Shown: positions 52,536 through 62,197, numbered from the stretch's first letter. The stretch is DNA of 64,000 bases from Epilithonimonas lactis (GCF_900110605.1 NZ_FOFI01000005.1:255961-319960); one strand, 5' to 3'. Program-made: numbers and translations. Notes: generated from the sequence alone by a model not told the origin.

Positions 52536-54202
52536 AAACGCCAAATAAATCTCCGTTTTCAGTTCTCGCAAACGAGTTCTTGGAAAATACATTGGATCAG
52601 CTTGTAAACAACTATTCAATTGTTCAAATATTCTACAAACAGGAAAATACCTCAACGAGATCACACCTGCTGATCTCTGTCGCTAAAAATGCGGATGCTG
52701 TAAAATTACAGTCAAAAAAATGGGTTGCCGAAGTCAGAGAACAATATCAGGTCTATATTTATTTTATTGATTATTCCAGAATCGAATACCAATTCTCAAA
52801 AGGTCACCCATTCATCGAATATCATTGTCAACAATCATCAATGATCTATCAAAATGAAGACTCACGATCTTCACTCTTGATCAATAGAAACTGGAAAAAA
52901 TATTGCAAAAAGTTCAATCGCTATGAAGATACTTTCCACCACGACCACGAGATCCATCAGTTGCAGGTCGAAAGGCTGATCGTTGAGAATTCCTACAATA
53001 GTGTATTTACTTCTTATGAAAAACTGATCGAATTTGATCTTGAATATTTGGAAGAATTATTTACCGGAAACAGGACATTCGACATTGCTCTGAACAAAAG
53101 AATAAATAATCTGCTGATCTACATTCCGGAACTTAAACAATATTTTGTCAAAAAGAATCAGCACGAATATTTTATCACTGAAATTTTTGACGAAACAAAG
53201 AAATCAATTGAAGAGGATGATTTATTCTACAATTCAGAAATGTTTGATTCTCTACGCATCATTTCAGATTCTTTATATACATTCATCTCGGTTCGATTCT
53301 ACAATTTTAAGCATCTTATTAAAAAGCAATATGACAAGGTATCTAATGTGAATGAAGATCTATTTCCAATCGAGGAATCTCCAAAAGATGAAATTCTCGA
53401 CAAGGCAATTGACAGAATATTGACCTTCGCAGAATTGGAACAGATCTATTTTTTTCATCAAACAACCTATGGAGAAGTAAAAACTTATTATTTACTGCTA
53501 ATTGGTCTGAACGTAAACAATGAAAAAATTAAAGCCATCACACATTCTTTAATGAGCCTTTTTGGAACTCAAAACAAGTTTTTATTGGTAGGTCACGAAC
53601 GGTACTGGATTCAAAAGAATCTCCGTGAGTTCCAAAATTTCTTTGTTTTCATTATGCAAGGCAAACATCTCGTCTATTCCTCAGATCAGTATCATCCGGA
53701 ACCACACTGGGAAACGCCCCATCATCCACAGCACAATGACCTGTATTTTTACTACAAAAGCACATTGGGAAGTTCATTGCAATTTTATAAATTGATTGAT
53801 GGAGAGGAAGGCAATTATCAGGGAGTAGATAATATCTTTTCTTTATTTCTCCTGTCATTTTTGAGAACATACATCTATGCAAAAACCTACTATCTGCCAA
53901 ATTATATGACCACGGAAGCTCTTTGGCAATTATGTATCTACGCAGATCAAGACATTCATAAGTACAACTATCTTTTCGAGCAATTCTCAGTCAACATATT
54001 TTCCTTTACTGATTATAATATGAGCGTACATCACAGTTTAGCAAAAGTTAACACAGAGAAAGCAGATCAGATGAAAATGATTGTAGAAAAGCTGATGAAT
54101 AAACTCAGAGAAGCCTTAATAGGTGGTCAATTATTGGACGGTGCAGAGATGGGATTTATATTTGAGAAAACTGATGGTTCAATTACAAATACAAATCCAT
54201 GA
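52532..54202 (+). CDS. Large hypothetical island protein
   Basis: 556 aa, soluble, no signal peptide. Contains HDHEIHQLQVERLIVENSYN near the middle and HPEPHWETPHHPQHNDLYFY (several His) near residue 390-410, which might bind metal. Coupled to the genes on both sides by four-base overlaps. No domain recognised. This gene belongs to a conserved-looking set with its neighbours. Confidence 0.72.
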   Translation: MKTPNKSPFSVLANEFLENTLDQLVNNYSIVQIFYKQENTSTRSHLLISVAKNADAVKLQSKKWVAEVREQYQVYIYFIDYSRIEYQFSKGHPFIEYHCQQSSMIYQNEDSRSSLLINRNWKKYCKKFNRYEDTFHHDHEIHQLQVERLIVENSYNSVFTSYEKLIEFDLEYLEELFTGNRTFDIALNKRINNLLIYIPELKQYFVKKNQHEYFITEIFDETKKSIEEDDLFYNSEMFDSLRIISDSLYTFISVRFYNFKHLIKKQYDKVSNVNEDLFPIEESPKDEILDKAIDRILTFAELEQIYFFHQTTYGEVKTYYLLLIGLNVNNEKIKAITHSLMSLFGTQNKFLLVGHERYWIQKNLREFQNFFVFIMQGKHLVYSSDQYHPEPHWETPHHPQHNDLYFYYKSTLGSSLQFYKLIDGEEGNYQGVDNIFSLFLLSFLRTYIYAKTYYLPNYMTTEALWQLCIYADQDIHKYNYLFEQFSVNIFSFTDYNMSVHHSLAKVNTEKADQMKMIVEKLMNKLREALIGGQLLDGAEMGFIFEKTDGSITNTNP

Positions 54203-54366
54203 CTCAGACAAAACAAATCAAGAAGATCCCAATAGAAGAGGTAATGGAATTCTTTAATAGCGAAGGTATGGAAGTAACGCAGGAGGAAGCAGAAAAGATT
54301 ATGGAATTTCTGTATAGCCTGACACTTATAGTTATCAAAAAGTATTTCGATAATGATGAGGAATAA
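54199..54366 (+). CDS. Tiny hypothetical protein at the end of the operon
   Basis: 55 aa (MTQTKQIKKIPIEEVMEFFN onward), start codon overlapping the previous stop as ATGA. Acidic and helical; two short helices around EVTQEEAEKIMEFLYSL. Absent from most automatic tracks because of its size, but the overlap is strong evidence for translation. Function unknown. Confidence 0.75.
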   Translation: MTQTKQIKKIPIEEVMEFFNSEGMEVTQEEAEKIMEFLYSLTLIVIKKYFDNDEE

Positions 54367-54598
54367 TATTCTTTTAGTGGAAAATTACTACTCAAGTACA
54401 TTGCATCAAGTCAGCTTATTTAATAATAGTGGATACATTTTTTAAAATAGTAAGAGGAGGTCGGTATCAATTAGGAAACGAAGGGACAACTTGAAATACG
54501 TATTGTAATAATCAGAAACGTAGATTAGAAAAATGCTTTTGCAAGATAGCCCATTGTTTGAAAAATGGGCTTTTAGTTGTCTTAAACAGCTACAATTT

Positions 54599-54904
54599 TT
54601 AAATATTTTTCTCATTATTCAGCGAACGTCGATAATTATTTTCCAATAATCTGATAATGTCCGATTCTCTAAAAAGTATTTTCCGTTCGAGCTTGATAAA
54701 AGGAATCAGTCCGTCATCTCTGTATTGTTGTAAAGTCCGTTTGCTGATGTGAAGCATCTTGCAGACCTGTTCGCCTGACAGGTAGATTTCCCCCTTTAGA
54801 AGTGGGTGAAAATATTCCCTGATATAAAGTAGTTCGTTTTTGATGCCAACCACAGCTTCAAGCAGGGCAAGCATATCTTTATTCGAATTTTCAATCTGTT
54901 CCAT
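54599..54904 (-). CDS. Excisionase-like HTH protein (HTH_17)
   Basis: 101 aa. The winged HTH (YLSGEQVCKMLHISKRTLQQ, then YRDDGLIPFIKLERKILFRE) is the MerR-like HTH_17 found in excisionases and island regulators of Bacteroidota. It overlaps the next HTH gene by 14 bases, so the two are a coupled pair controlling mobility of the island (inference). Confidence 0.88.
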   Translation of the reverse strand: MEQIENSNKDMLALLEAVVGIKNELLYIREYFHPLLKGEIYLSGEQVCKMLHISKRTLQQYRDDGLIPFIKLERKILFRESDIIRLLENNYRRSLNNEKNI

Positions 54905-55196
54905 TTTTTCTGCTTTTTAATATTTGACCTGACTGCATCAGAAATTCAACATCTGTCATCTTGAAGTAATTTTTGCGATTGACCTGCGTAGCTCCGAGAA
55001 TTCCTTTCACTCTATAAGTCTGCAAAGTTCTTTTACTAATGTTTAGCAATTGGCAAACTTCCTGCCCATCTAACCATTTAGTTGCCTGTTGTATTGATTT
55101 GTAGGGAGCAGTAATTTCTGCAATCAAATTCGTAACTTCCTTTACTTCTTTATTCAGTGCTTCTAAAATCTGAATATCTAGAACCGTTATTTCCAT
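54891..55196 (-). CDS. Excisionase-like HTH protein (HTH_17)
   Basis: 101 aa paralogue of the previous gene: DGQEVCQLLNISKRTLQTYR then VKGILGATQVNRKNYFKMTD. Paired upstream copy on the minus strand. These two-gene HTH pairs are characteristic of mobilizable islands in this phylum. Confidence 0.88.
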   Translation of the reverse strand: MEITVLDIQILEALNKEVKEVTNLIAEITAPYKSIQQATKWLDGQEVCQLLNISKRTLQTYRVKGILGATQVNRKNYFKMTDVEFLMQSGQILKSRKNGTD

Positions 55197-56179
55197 GTCT
55201 TAACTATTTAAAACCCGAAAATAAAATCTAATTTTAAGTAATTTCCAATATTGTATTCGCTGGCATTATTTGTCAGACTCCTGCAAAAATAGTAGGCTGT
55301 AGTATCAATCTAGAGTTTATTTTTTTAAGAGTATTTTGTTGCAATTGGATTGTGCTTTGGGCTTTAATTGCAGGCTTTTTAATAATCTACAATAGCTGAA
55401 TGTTTTCAATGTTTTTCAAGTCATAGAATATAGCCATTATTGTGTACCAATGGTGCTTTTAGTTTGGACGGATTGCTTCTGGTTTTCGAGGAATATTCTA
55501 CTGAACATCCTTCTCCTATAAATTTTCTATTTCTTTGGATTGGCTTCATATGATCTGCAACGTTTTGTATTATCCACCTTGACAATAAATAGAATTATTT
55601 GGCTCGCAATGACATTACAAACAAACAAACAAACTTGATCCTAAAACAATTTAATTTGCCTGTGCTTTTCCTTAGGTAAATTAAAAAGTTTTGAACGGAT
55701 ATTATAGAAAGAATAACAAAAATATCCGATCTGAACACCAGAGAGTATTTTTCGTTATCCTTTCAGTGGCTTTCAAAGCCACATAAAATATTAATGGAAT
55801 CTCATCCGCTTTTTAGAAGCGGAACATTGGGAAAATATGGTTTCCAGAATAAAACAGATAAAAAGACAGCTAAGTTGGGAAGGGCATCCCACGCAAAAGC
55901 CGGTCAAAAGCTTACGGCATAATGAAAAAGAAAAAGCTCCGAAAAATTTTTTCTTTTTCACCCTTCGGGACTTATTCCGTTTCCTTTTGTCTCATCATTG
56001 CCCTTCCCATATATCTGCTTTCTTTTTTTCTCCTTTTTTTCTTTTGGAAATATTGTTAGAGAATTTATCGACATTTACAATATTTTTAGATATAAACAAT
56101 ATTTCTCGTGTATTCGATGGAGTGCCTTTGACTGTCTTCATAGCAGATGTTGCGGAGAAAAAAAGCGAAAAGAATACGA
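55197..56179. other. Structured non-coding stretch of the mobilizable element
   Basis: No convincing gene; apparent frames lack plausible content. Several hairpins are visible: GTGGCTTTCAAAGCCAC (55766-55782), CCGCTTTTTAGAAGCGG (55806-55822), and TGGGAAGGGC (55876-55885) with its complement GCCCTTCCCA (56000-56009). It might be a replication or transfer origin or hold a small RNA. Confidence 0.5.
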
Positions 56180-56461
56180 TTATTTAGGATTATATCTTTT
56201 TAAATCCATTGATATGGCTTGTCCTTGCGATTCAGGTAGCAGTACATTTCTTCTTTTTGAAGTAAGGGGGAATAATTTCAGGCTTTTTCGATGGCATCGT
56301 TGGGCAGAAAGTAAATTGGTCACGATAACCGTGACCAATTTTTCATATCCATAAAAACAGATGAGCTTACCAATCTCCTGCTGACCAATACGTTCTGCAA
56401 TTCGGGAAATAATTGTCTTATAGGCTTTGATAAAGTCCATTGCATCAATGTCGAAATCCAA
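56180..56461 (-). CDS. Short hypothetical protein
   Basis: 93 aa (MDFDIDAMDFIKAYKTIISR first). Weak candidate; sequence resembles the end of small genes that lie near DUF3408 genes in such islands. It contains a perfect inverted repeat (56313-56324 with 56330-56341, loop ATAAC), which may instead be a terminator. Kept with low confidence. Confidence 0.35.
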   Translation of the reverse strand: MDFDIDAMDFIKAYKTIISRIAERIGQQEIGKLICFYGYEKLVTVIVTNLLSAQRCHRKSLKLFPLTSKRRNVLLPESQGQAISMDLKRYNPK

Positions 56462-56638
56462 AAAAAAGAAACGTTCGAGATTTGGAACTTCATTGTTTTT
56501 TACGCTTGCTTCTATACTCTAACTATTCGGTTTTTCAGCTTTGCATTATTTATTTCAACGTCTCAAAGGGTGGTACCTTATATCGTTTACTTGTATTTTT
56601 TTAATATTTTCTGCTCGTGATAACACTATTTAAAGAAG

Positions 56639-57061
56639 TTAGAAAATAGGTTTATTTTTTTCATTAAAACTGGTCGTGATAGACTCTTCAAACTCCCCAA
56701 AGTGATGATCCAGTAGGTTATACAGATAGGCATAGATAGTGGTATTATTATCTCCTATCACCTGAACAATTCGGGAGAGTTTTTTATGATGATCGGGATC
56801 AATGTACACTGATTTTCCGTGCCGTGCCGTACTTTTTACATCTTTGAAAAATATTTCTTCATAATCGGTTCGGCTGTAGCTTTTTGGACGGGTGTGTACT
56901 TTCTTCAATGGTTTTTCCTGTTCCTGTCCCTCAGCTTTTTTCTTTTCCGTAATTTCTTCTGCGGAAATATCAAATCCTTCCTTTCGTACCCCGTCAACCA
57001 TCAGGTTCATCATTTTTGCCTCGTCAATGTCCGATTTTAATTTTTTGTTATTGTCATCCAT
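56639..57061 (-). CDS. DUF3408 family protein
   Basis: 140 aa. Long charged linker and DUF3408 domain with VHTRPKSYSRTDYEEIFFKD and KSVYIDPDHHKKLSRIVQVI, ending in LYNLLDHHFGEF. DUF3408 proteins accompany mobilization and conjugation genes of Bacteroidota, possibly as DNA-binding partners of the relaxosome. Divergent from the mobC gene; the region between holds a candidate oriT. Confidence 0.88.
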   Translation of the reverse strand: MDDNNKKLKSDIDEAKMMNLMVDGVRKEGFDISAEEITEKKKAEGQEQEKPLKKVHTRPKSYSRTDYEEIFFKDVKSTARHGKSVYIDPDHHKKLSRIVQVIGDNNTTIYAYLYNLLDHHFGEFEESITTSFNEKNKPIF

Positions 57062-57580
57062 GATTTTAATTTTATTGATTGTTGTAAATTATACTACGTG
57101 ATTTGAAATATTGCTTTATAGCTGTAATTACTTCCATTTGCAACTGTGTAAATCCTTAATTCCGTCCTATAGAAAATCCACCTGCAAACTTGTCTGTCTT
57201 TTTAGCTGATTGGAGCTGTGTATAACCGTGGCTACGACTTCCTGTTTGCATAGCTGAACAGTTAACTGCTTGGACAAATAACGGGCTGTATGCACAAACT
57301 AAATAAAAGGTGGTCTTTGAAGGTATTGTTTGGTATTCAATATCCGGCTATCAAATGACTGTTATTCAACTGGTCTTAGTGATATTTGCAATAGAAGCAA
57401 TGGGGTTATCTATGATAACCCTGATCTGTCATCAAGACGGATTTTCTGAACTCCTGTTCAGAGCAAGTTATCTTTTGAGGTACTCGAAATGAATTTCGGC
57501 ACCTCAAAAGCACTTGCCCTTGCAGGGGGCTGGAAACGGCTCCGAAGTCGCCCGTTTGTTTAAAATTAAATTGGATCATT
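57062..57580. other. Candidate oriT and control region
   Basis: About 520 bases with no gene. Inverted repeats: GGGTTATC/GATAACCC (57403-57421), TCTGAAC/GTTCAGA (57445-57462) and TTTTGAGGT/ACCTCAAAA (57473-57481, 57501-57509) with CGAAAT/ATTTCG inside. A CTTGCCCTTGCAGGGGG run follows (57513-57529). This is where relaxases of this type nick. Confidence 0.55.
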
Positions 57581-58015
57581 ATGGAAAAGAAAAACAGAAA
57601 TCAGATTAAAAAGACCGGAAGAAAACCGAAGATTGACCCTGCGGTACATCGGTATTCTTTTAATCTCAATGAAGTGGATAACGCCAAGTTCCTTGCTCTT
57701 TTTGACCAGTCGGGAATGAAAGTGATAGCTCATTTTATTATGGTTTGCATCTTTCAGAAGACGGTAAAGACCGTTAAAATTGATATAGATGCAGTAGAAT
57801 ACCACGCAGGATTGACCAAATTTTTCGGTCAGTTTCGAGGAATCGCAACCAATTACAATCAGATCGTGAAGCTTTTGAATACTAATTTTTCGGATAAAAA
57901 AGCATCTGCGTACCTCTTTAGATTGGAAAAACAAACAATAGAAATGAAAGAATTATTGCTAAAGGTTTTAATTCTGACAGAAGAATTTGAGAAAAAACAT
58001 CTAAACAAGGAGTAG
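57581..58015 (+). CDS. mobC: MobC-like relaxosome protein
   Basis: 144 aa. Ribbon-helix-helix N-terminus (YSFNLNEVDNAKFLALFDQS) then KFFGQFRGIATNYNQIVKLL, typical of MobC-type accessory proteins that help the relaxase bind oriT. Five bases before the relaxase gene. Helps mobilization of the island. Confidence 0.88.
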   Translation: MEKKNRNQIKKTGRKPKIDPAVHRYSFNLNEVDNAKFLALFDQSGMKVIAHFIMVCIFQKTVKTVKIDIDAVEYHAGLTKFFGQFRGIATNYNQIVKLLNTNFSDKKASAYLFRLEKQTIEMKELLLKVLILTEEFEKKHLNKE

Positions 58016-58019
58016 ATAA

Positions 58020-59282
58020 ATGATTGCAAAAATCGGGAAGGGAAGCAATATGTACGGAGCGATTTTGTACAATCAACAGAAAGTGGACAATGAGAATGGA
58101 GCGGTTCTTTTACTGAATAAGATACCCGATACTATAGACGGCAGGCATTCTACCCAATATTTCCATAAATGTTTTGAACCTTATCTTTCTACAAATATCA
58201 AAACAGAAAAGACGGTGCGCCATATATCGCTGAACCCAGATCCTGCGGATAAGGTCAGCGATGAGCAGTTTACGGATATGGCTCAGGAATATATGGAACG
58301 TATGGGGTACGGCAATCAGCCCTATATCGTTTTCAAGCATATGGATATTGACCGCACGCATATACACATCGTTTCGACGTGTGTAGGAATTGACGGAAAG
58401 AAAATCTCCGATGATTATGACCATCATCGCTCCATGGCTATCTGTCGGGATTTGGAAACAAAATATAACCTGAACAAAGCTACGGAACGGAAGCAGAAAC
58501 AAGCTGATAAGATTTTTAAGCCTGTAAATCATAAAAATAGGGACATTAAAAGTCAGATTGCTTCGGTAGTACGGCATCTGCCAAAATATTATAGTTATTC
58601 TACTATGGGTAGTTACAATGCGTTACTTTCCCTTTTCAATATCACAGCAGAAGAAGTCAAAGGTGAGAGGAATGGTCAAACCGTAAACGGATTGGTCTAT
58701 GTGGCATTAGATGAAAACGGTAACAAGACAAGCAATCCGTTCAAAGCATCACTTTTCGGAAAAGATGCAGGAGTAACACAGCTTCAAAAACATTTTGAGC
58801 AGTCCAAAGAAAAAATGAAAAACAACCCTGCAAGGTCTGTTGTGAAAAACAAGGTTGAACTTGCCATTCATACGACAAGCAACGAAACGGATTTTAAAAA
58901 GGAACTTGTAGAGCAGGGTATCAATACCATTGTCCGTAAGAACGACGATAGACGGATTTACGGAATGACTTTTATTGACCACGAAAGCCGTAGCGTTTGG
59001 AATGCTTCACAATTAGATAGAAGACTGTCGGCAAATGCATTCAACGACTGGTGGAATAATGGAAATAAACCCGAATTAAAGATTCAGGATAGCCCTATTT
59101 ATAATACTAACACGATAGACGACCAAACAACAAAAGACCTTTTCGAGTTTATCTCTCAGGAGCATTCGCAAAGTTATGATTTGGGATTACACAGTTTGCT
59201 ACCTGATGAACTGGGGGAAGATTATGAGGAAGAACAGTTTGCTAATAAGATGAACAAAAAGAAGAAAGGGAGAAGGTTTTAA
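58020..59282 (+). CDS. Relaxase/mobilization nuclease
   Basis: 420 aa relaxase of the MobP/MobB type. H107, H114 and H116 (VFKHMDIDRTHIHIVST) form the metal-binding triad, with a candidate catalytic Tyr at 12 or 17 (MYGAILYNQQK). C-terminal acidic tail ends in KKKKGRRF. It would nick the oriT candidate upstream and lead DNA transfer with a helper conjugation system. Confidence 0.93.
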   Translation: MIAKIGKGSNMYGAILYNQQKVDNENGAVLLLNKIPDTIDGRHSTQYFHKCFEPYLSTNIKTEKTVRHISLNPDPADKVSDEQFTDMAQEYMERMGYGNQPYIVFKHMDIDRTHIHIVSTCVGIDGKKISDDYDHHRSMAICRDLETKYNLNKATERKQKQADKIFKPVNHKNRDIKSQIASVVRHLPKYYSYSTMGSYNALLSLFNITAEEVKGERNGQTVNGLVYVALDENGNKTSNPFKASLFGKDAGVTQLQKHFEQSKEKMKNNPARSVVKNKVELAIHTTSNETDFKKELVEQGINTIVRKNDDRRIYGMTFIDHESRSVWNASQLDRRLSANAFNDWWNNGNKPELKIQDSPIYNTNTIDDQTTKDLFEFISQEHSQSYDLGLHSLLPDELGEDYEEEQFANKMNKKKKGRRF

Positions 59283-59440
59283 TAGATATTCTCAATTAAA
59301 ACTAGCCGATTATTAAGTTAAATTTAATATTATAAAAATCGATCATTTTGTATTGAGCAATAATGTTTAGAAGGTAAAAGTTTACTATTTTAGTCGATTC
59401 TTAAGGGTTAATAATCCCTAATCAAATAACGTTTATTTCA

Positions 59441-60997
59441 ATGTCAGAAGAACAGAAGAAAATCTTAGAGCAACAGCTCTGGAATATAGCTAATACACTA
59501 CGTGGGAAAATGAATGCTGATGAATTCCGAGATTACATTTTAGGATTTATTTTTTATAAATATTTAGCTGAAAAAATGGAAATTTATGCTAATTCCATCT
59601 TGGAAGAAGATAAAATCCAATTCAGAAATATTGATGAGAATACAGCAAAAGGCTTAGAATATATTGAAGCGATTAGAGAAGAATCTCTTGAAACTTTAGG
59701 TTACTTTTTAAAACCGTCTGAATTGTTTAGTGAAATCGCTAAACGAGGAAATAGTGGAAGCAACAATTTCATTCTTGAAGATTTACAGAAGATATTGACC
59801 AATATTCAGTTAAGTACAATGGGAACACAAAGTGAAGAAGACTTTGAAGACCTGTTTTCTGATATGGATTTAAATAGCAATAATTTAGGTAGAACAGCAG
59901 ATGCCCGAAATGCTATTATTGTAAAAGTATTAGTGCATTTAGACGAGATTGATTTCAAATTGAATGATACGGAACTTGATGTATTAGGTGATGCTTACGA
60001 ATATTTGATAGGTCAGTTTGCCAGTGGTGCAGGAAAAAAAGCTGGCGAATTCTATACCCCTCAGGAGGTTTCTAAGATTCTGGCAAAAATTGTTACTACA
60101 GGTAAGAATAGACTTAAATCAGTATATGATCCAACTTGTGGTTCAGGTTCATTATTATTACGTGTCGCAAGGGAAGTGAAAGATGTAAATAATTTCTATG
60201 GACAAGAAATGAACCGTACAACTTACAATCTTGCCCGAATGAATATGATACTTCACGGAGTACACTATCTAAAATTTGACATCAAGCAGGAAGACACTTT
60301 AGAACATCCACAACACGAAGGATTGTTAGCAGAAGCAATTGTAGCAAATCCTCCATTTTCAGCCAACTGGAGTGCCAATCCTTTGCACCTTAGTAACGAG
60401 CGATTTAGTCAATACGGCAAATTGGCTCCGGCAAGCAAAGCAGATTTTGCCTTTGTCCAACATATGATACATCATCTTGCCGAGAACGGTACAATGGCAA
60501 TTGTGTTGCCACACGGTGTACTGTTTAGAGGTTCGGCAGAATTGCATATTCGTAAATATCTTATCGAACAGAAAAATTATCTAGATGCTGTAATTGGTTT
60601 ACCTGCCAATATTTTTTACGGAACAAGTATTCCTACTTGTATTCTGGTGTTTAAAAAATGTAAGGAAGATCCAGATCATATTTTATTTATCGATGCAAGT
60701 AAGGAATTTGAGAAAGTAAAAAACCAAAATATGTTGCGAGAAAGTCACATTGATAAAATTGTGGAAACCTATCGTAACAGAACAGTCATTGATAAATACA
60801 GTCATTTGGCTACTTTAGAAGAAGTTGCTGAAAATGACTATAACTTGAATATTCCAAGATATGTCGACACTTTTGAGGAAGAAGAAGAAATAGATATCCA
60901 AGCAGTAATGCAGGAGATTAAATCCTTGGAGACCAAACGGGTTGAACTGGATAAGGAGATTGATGTTTATTTCAAAGAATTGGGACTTGTTTTTTAG
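59441..60997 (+). CDS. hsdM: Type I DNA methyltransferase, M subunit
   Basis: 518 aa N6-adenine methyltransferase. N-terminal domain (MSEEQKKILEQQLWNIANTL), catalytic part with EFYTPQ (203-208), SAM motif DPTCGSGS (230-237) and NPPF (303-306). Forms the HsdM2-HsdS complex that methylates the target. It lies 47 bases upstream of hsdS; a candidate hairpin-like AGGGTTAATAATCCCT is found before the start (59405-59420). Confidence 0.95.
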   Translation: MSEEQKKILEQQLWNIANTLRGKMNADEFRDYILGFIFYKYLAEKMEIYANSILEEDKIQFRNIDENTAKGLEYIEAIREESLETLGYFLKPSELFSEIAKRGNSGSNNFILEDLQKILTNIQLSTMGTQSEEDFEDLFSDMDLNSNNLGRTADARNAIIVKVLVHLDEIDFKLNDTELDVLGDAYEYLIGQFASGAGKKAGEFYTPQEVSKILAKIVTTGKNRLKSVYDPTCGSGSLLLRVAREVKDVNNFYGQEMNRTTYNLARMNMILHGVHYLKFDIKQEDTLEHPQHEGLLAEAIVANPPFSANWSANPLHLSNERFSQYGKLAPASKADFAFVQHMIHHLAENGTMAIVLPHGVLFRGSAELHIRKYLIEQKNYLDAVIGLPANIFYGTSIPTCILVFKKCKEDPDHILFIDASKEFEKVKNQNMLRESHIDKIVETYRNRTVIDKYSHLATLEEVAENDYNLNIPRYVDTFEEEEEIDIQAVMQEIKSLETKRVELDKEIDVYFKELGLVF

Positions 60998-61044
60998 TTT
61001 TTTATATCCTTAATGTTTTTACTAACGAAAATTGAATCATCGAG

Positions 61045-62178
61045 ATGATAAATAAAAAATTAAAAGTAGGTAACGTTCCTAATTTGAGATTTCCTGAATT
61101 TACGGAGGAATGGGAAACTAAGAAGTTAGGAGATATTGCTACGTTTTCAAAGGGAAAGGGAATTTCTAAAAGTGATATAGAAGACAATGGAATTATTGAA
61201 TGTATAAGATATGGCGAACTCTATACACATTACAGAGAAGTTATCAATGAAATAAAATCCAAGACTAATGTAAATACATCGACTTTAGTTTTAAGTGAAA
61301 TGAATGACGTCATAATTCCTGCTTCTGGCGAAACAACAATCGATATCGCAACAGCTTCCTGTGTCATGAAATCTGGGATTGCATTAGGAGGTGATTTGAA
61401 TATCATTAAGACTAAGAATAATGGAATCTTTTTGTCTTATTATCTAAACAGTAAAAAGAAAATGGAAATAGCTAATTTAGCACAAGGTATTTCCGTAGTA
61501 CATCTATATTCAAGTCAACTAGCTTCTCTTTCTTTAAGTCTGCCAAAGCTCAATGAGCAAAATAGAATTTCTTCATTTTTGGCTTTAATTGACGAAAGAA
61601 TTCAAACCCAAAACAAAATAATTGGACAATTAGAAACCTTAATTAAAGGGCTTTGTCAAAAACTAATTCTAAAGCAAGTGCCAAATAAAAAATTAAGTGA
61701 TTGTGTTTCTTGTTATTCATCATCATTAACAGAATCGAATGTAATTGATAAAAATGGAGTTTATCCAGTTTATGGAGCTACAGGTGTTATTGCATTTACG
61801 GAAAATCCACAAATTAATGAAGATGCCGTTTTAATAATCAAAGATGGCTCTGGAGTTGGAAAGGTGCAATTTGGAGCGGATAAATTTTCGGTTATTGGTA
61901 CTCTAAACTATTTAACTGCAAAGTCTGAAATTAATTTAAGATATATTTTCTTCTGCCTGAAATTTTTTAACTTTGAAAAATACAAAGTTGGTTCTGGAAT
62001 CCCACACATTTACTTCAAAGACTACGGAGAGTCTACTATTTTCTGTCCTTCTTCGGAAGAACAAGATAAAATAGAGAAATTATTATCAACTATTGACGAA
62101 AAAATAAATATTGAAAAAAAATCACTGCAAAAATATGAGATACAGAAAAAGTATCTTCTACAAAACCTATTTATATAA
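61045..62178 (+). CDS. hsdS: Type I specificity subunit, expressed copy
   Basis: 377 aa with two target-recognition domains: TRD1 (about 20-180), the conserved central helix (RISSFLALIDERIQTQNKII, then LETLIKGLCQKL), and TRD2 (about 205-370), ending YLLQNLFI. The ATG at 61045 (MINKKLKVGNVPNLRFPE) is used. The DNA coding for TLIKGL (61637-61652) is an inverted copy of the boundary of the neighbouring silent half, and the 3' end merges into a perfect palindrome. This is the copy in phase with hsdM. Confidence 0.93.
   Translation: MINKKLKVGNVPNLRFPEFTEEWETKKLGDIATFSKGKGISKSDIEDNGIIECIRYGELYTHYREVINEIKSKTNVNTSTLVLSEMNDVIIPASGETTIDIATASCVMKSGIALGGDLNIIKTKNNGIFLSYYLNSKKKMEIANLAQGISVVHLYSSQLASLSLSLPKLNEQNRISSFLALIDERIQTQNKIIGQLETLIKGLCQKLILKQVPNKKLSDCVSCYSSSLTESNVIDKNGVYPVYGATGVIAFTENPQINEDAVLIIKDGSGVGKVQFGADKFSVIGTLNYLTAKSEINLRYIFFCLKFFNFEKYKVGSGIPHIYFKDYGESTIFCPSSEEQDKIEKLLSTIDEKINIEKKSLQKYEIQKKYLLQNLFI
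61637..61652 (+). repeat. Candidate recombination site in hsdS
   Basis: CCTTAATTAAAGGGCT codes for the conserved TLIKGL segment and is, at 15 of 16 positions, the inverted copy of 62766-62781. Recombination between the two would invert 61652-62766 and swap TRD2. Confidence 0.65.
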
Positions 62179-62197
62179 ATAGGTTTTGTAGAAGATA
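62152..62197. repeat. Perfect 46-bp palindrome joining two hsdS 3' ends
   Basis: 23-bp arms meet at 62174/62175; both coding ends read YLLQNLFI. It allows the two C-terminal halves to share the same 3' end. Could also terminate transcription in both directions. Confidence 0.85.

Noticed and set aside
55876..56009. A retron-type non-coding RNA
   Set aside because: The long-range arms recall msr-msd folding, but no reverse transcriptase gene lies nearby.
55837..56354. Plus-strand frames of about 116-118 codons in the Mob module
   Set aside because: Low-complexity Phe/Ser-rich translations, overlapping each other in two frames and spanning hairpins; judged non-coding.
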